This document shows positions 31,372-31,406 of a stretch of 31,406 bases of DNA, one piece after another. Position 1 is the stretch's first letter. The number at the start of each line of letters is the position of its first letter. This DNA comes from DASPXY01 sp038227745. GTDB lineage: Bacteria > Planctomycetota > Planctomycetia > Gemmatales > Gemmataceae. The translations under genes and the position numbers were made by a program. The stretch is taken from the NCBI GenBank assembly GCA_038227745.1, contig JBBRPS010000017.1:1-31406 (forward strand). Reading direction: 5' to 3'. A model generated the notes under the pieces. The model had not been told where the DNA came from, searched no databases, and saw only the letters and a list, made by a program, of their open reading frames with translations.

Positions 31372-31406
31372 CCCCGCCGGATTTGTCCTCGGACGTGAGA
31401 ATTCCG

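Overview
The window is about 31.4 kb of very GC-rich DNA. It looks like the chromosome of a planctomycete, most likely of the Gemmata group. The reasons are the large number of small zinc-ribbon plus transmembrane proteins, the DUF4058 gene, the GTTTAGCCGCG-type hairpins between genes, and the MoxR/DUF58/Bat gene set. This assignment is inferred from gene content and style; there is no rRNA or other phylogenetic marker beyond proS to test it. I recognised no tRNA, rRNA, CRISPR array or insertion sequence.

Layout. (1) Positions 1-4051, minus strand: a Bat (Bacteroides aerotolerance-type) operon reading batA, batB, a TPR protein and a BatD-like protein that runs off the left edge. (2) Positions 4518-6659, plus strand: three small membrane or zinc-ribbon proteins. 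(3) Positions 6705-13621, plus strand: DUF4129 fusion, DUF4350, MoxR ATPase, DUF58 and SpoIIM-family protein. Regions 1 and 3 together make a complete MoxR/VWA set split over two divergent operons. MoxR would act as the AAA+ chaperone for the membrane-anchored VWA proteins BatA and BatB, with the DUF58, DUF4129 and DUF4350 proteins as membrane partners. (4) Positions 13658-18259, plus strand: OpcA, an archaeal/eukaryotic-type prolyl-tRNA synthetase, a DUF4058 protein and a VanZ-like protein. (5) Positions 18335-20664: a glycosyltransferase 2 of the dolichyl-phosphate-mannose-synthase type (minus), a zinc-ribbon membrane protein and a YflT-type stress protein (plus). (6) Positions 20720-26940, minus strand: S9 peptidase, a tandem P-loop AAA ATPase with a frameshift, and a penicillin-acylase-family hydrolase. 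(7) Positions 27149-30339, plus strand: a ribbon-helix-helix antitoxin-like protein with an uncharacterised partner, then a secreted PQQ-type beta-propeller. (8) Positions 30454 to the end: a MazEF-like pair whose toxin is frameshifted, then a poorly recognisable small ORF in visibly less GC-rich DNA.

The most striking non-coding signal is a set of long perfect hairpins between genes. One family (GTTTAGCCGCG arms) sits at three consecutive junctions inside the MoxR operon and in rearranged form between batA and batB; in one case it supplies the stop codon of the upstream gene. A second family (CCCGACGCGCCAGCG arms) brackets the VanZ-like gene. A third, three-armed element lies between the peptidase and the AAA gene. 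Two genes carry single-base frameshifts that could be real decay or sequencing error; reads would be needed to decide.
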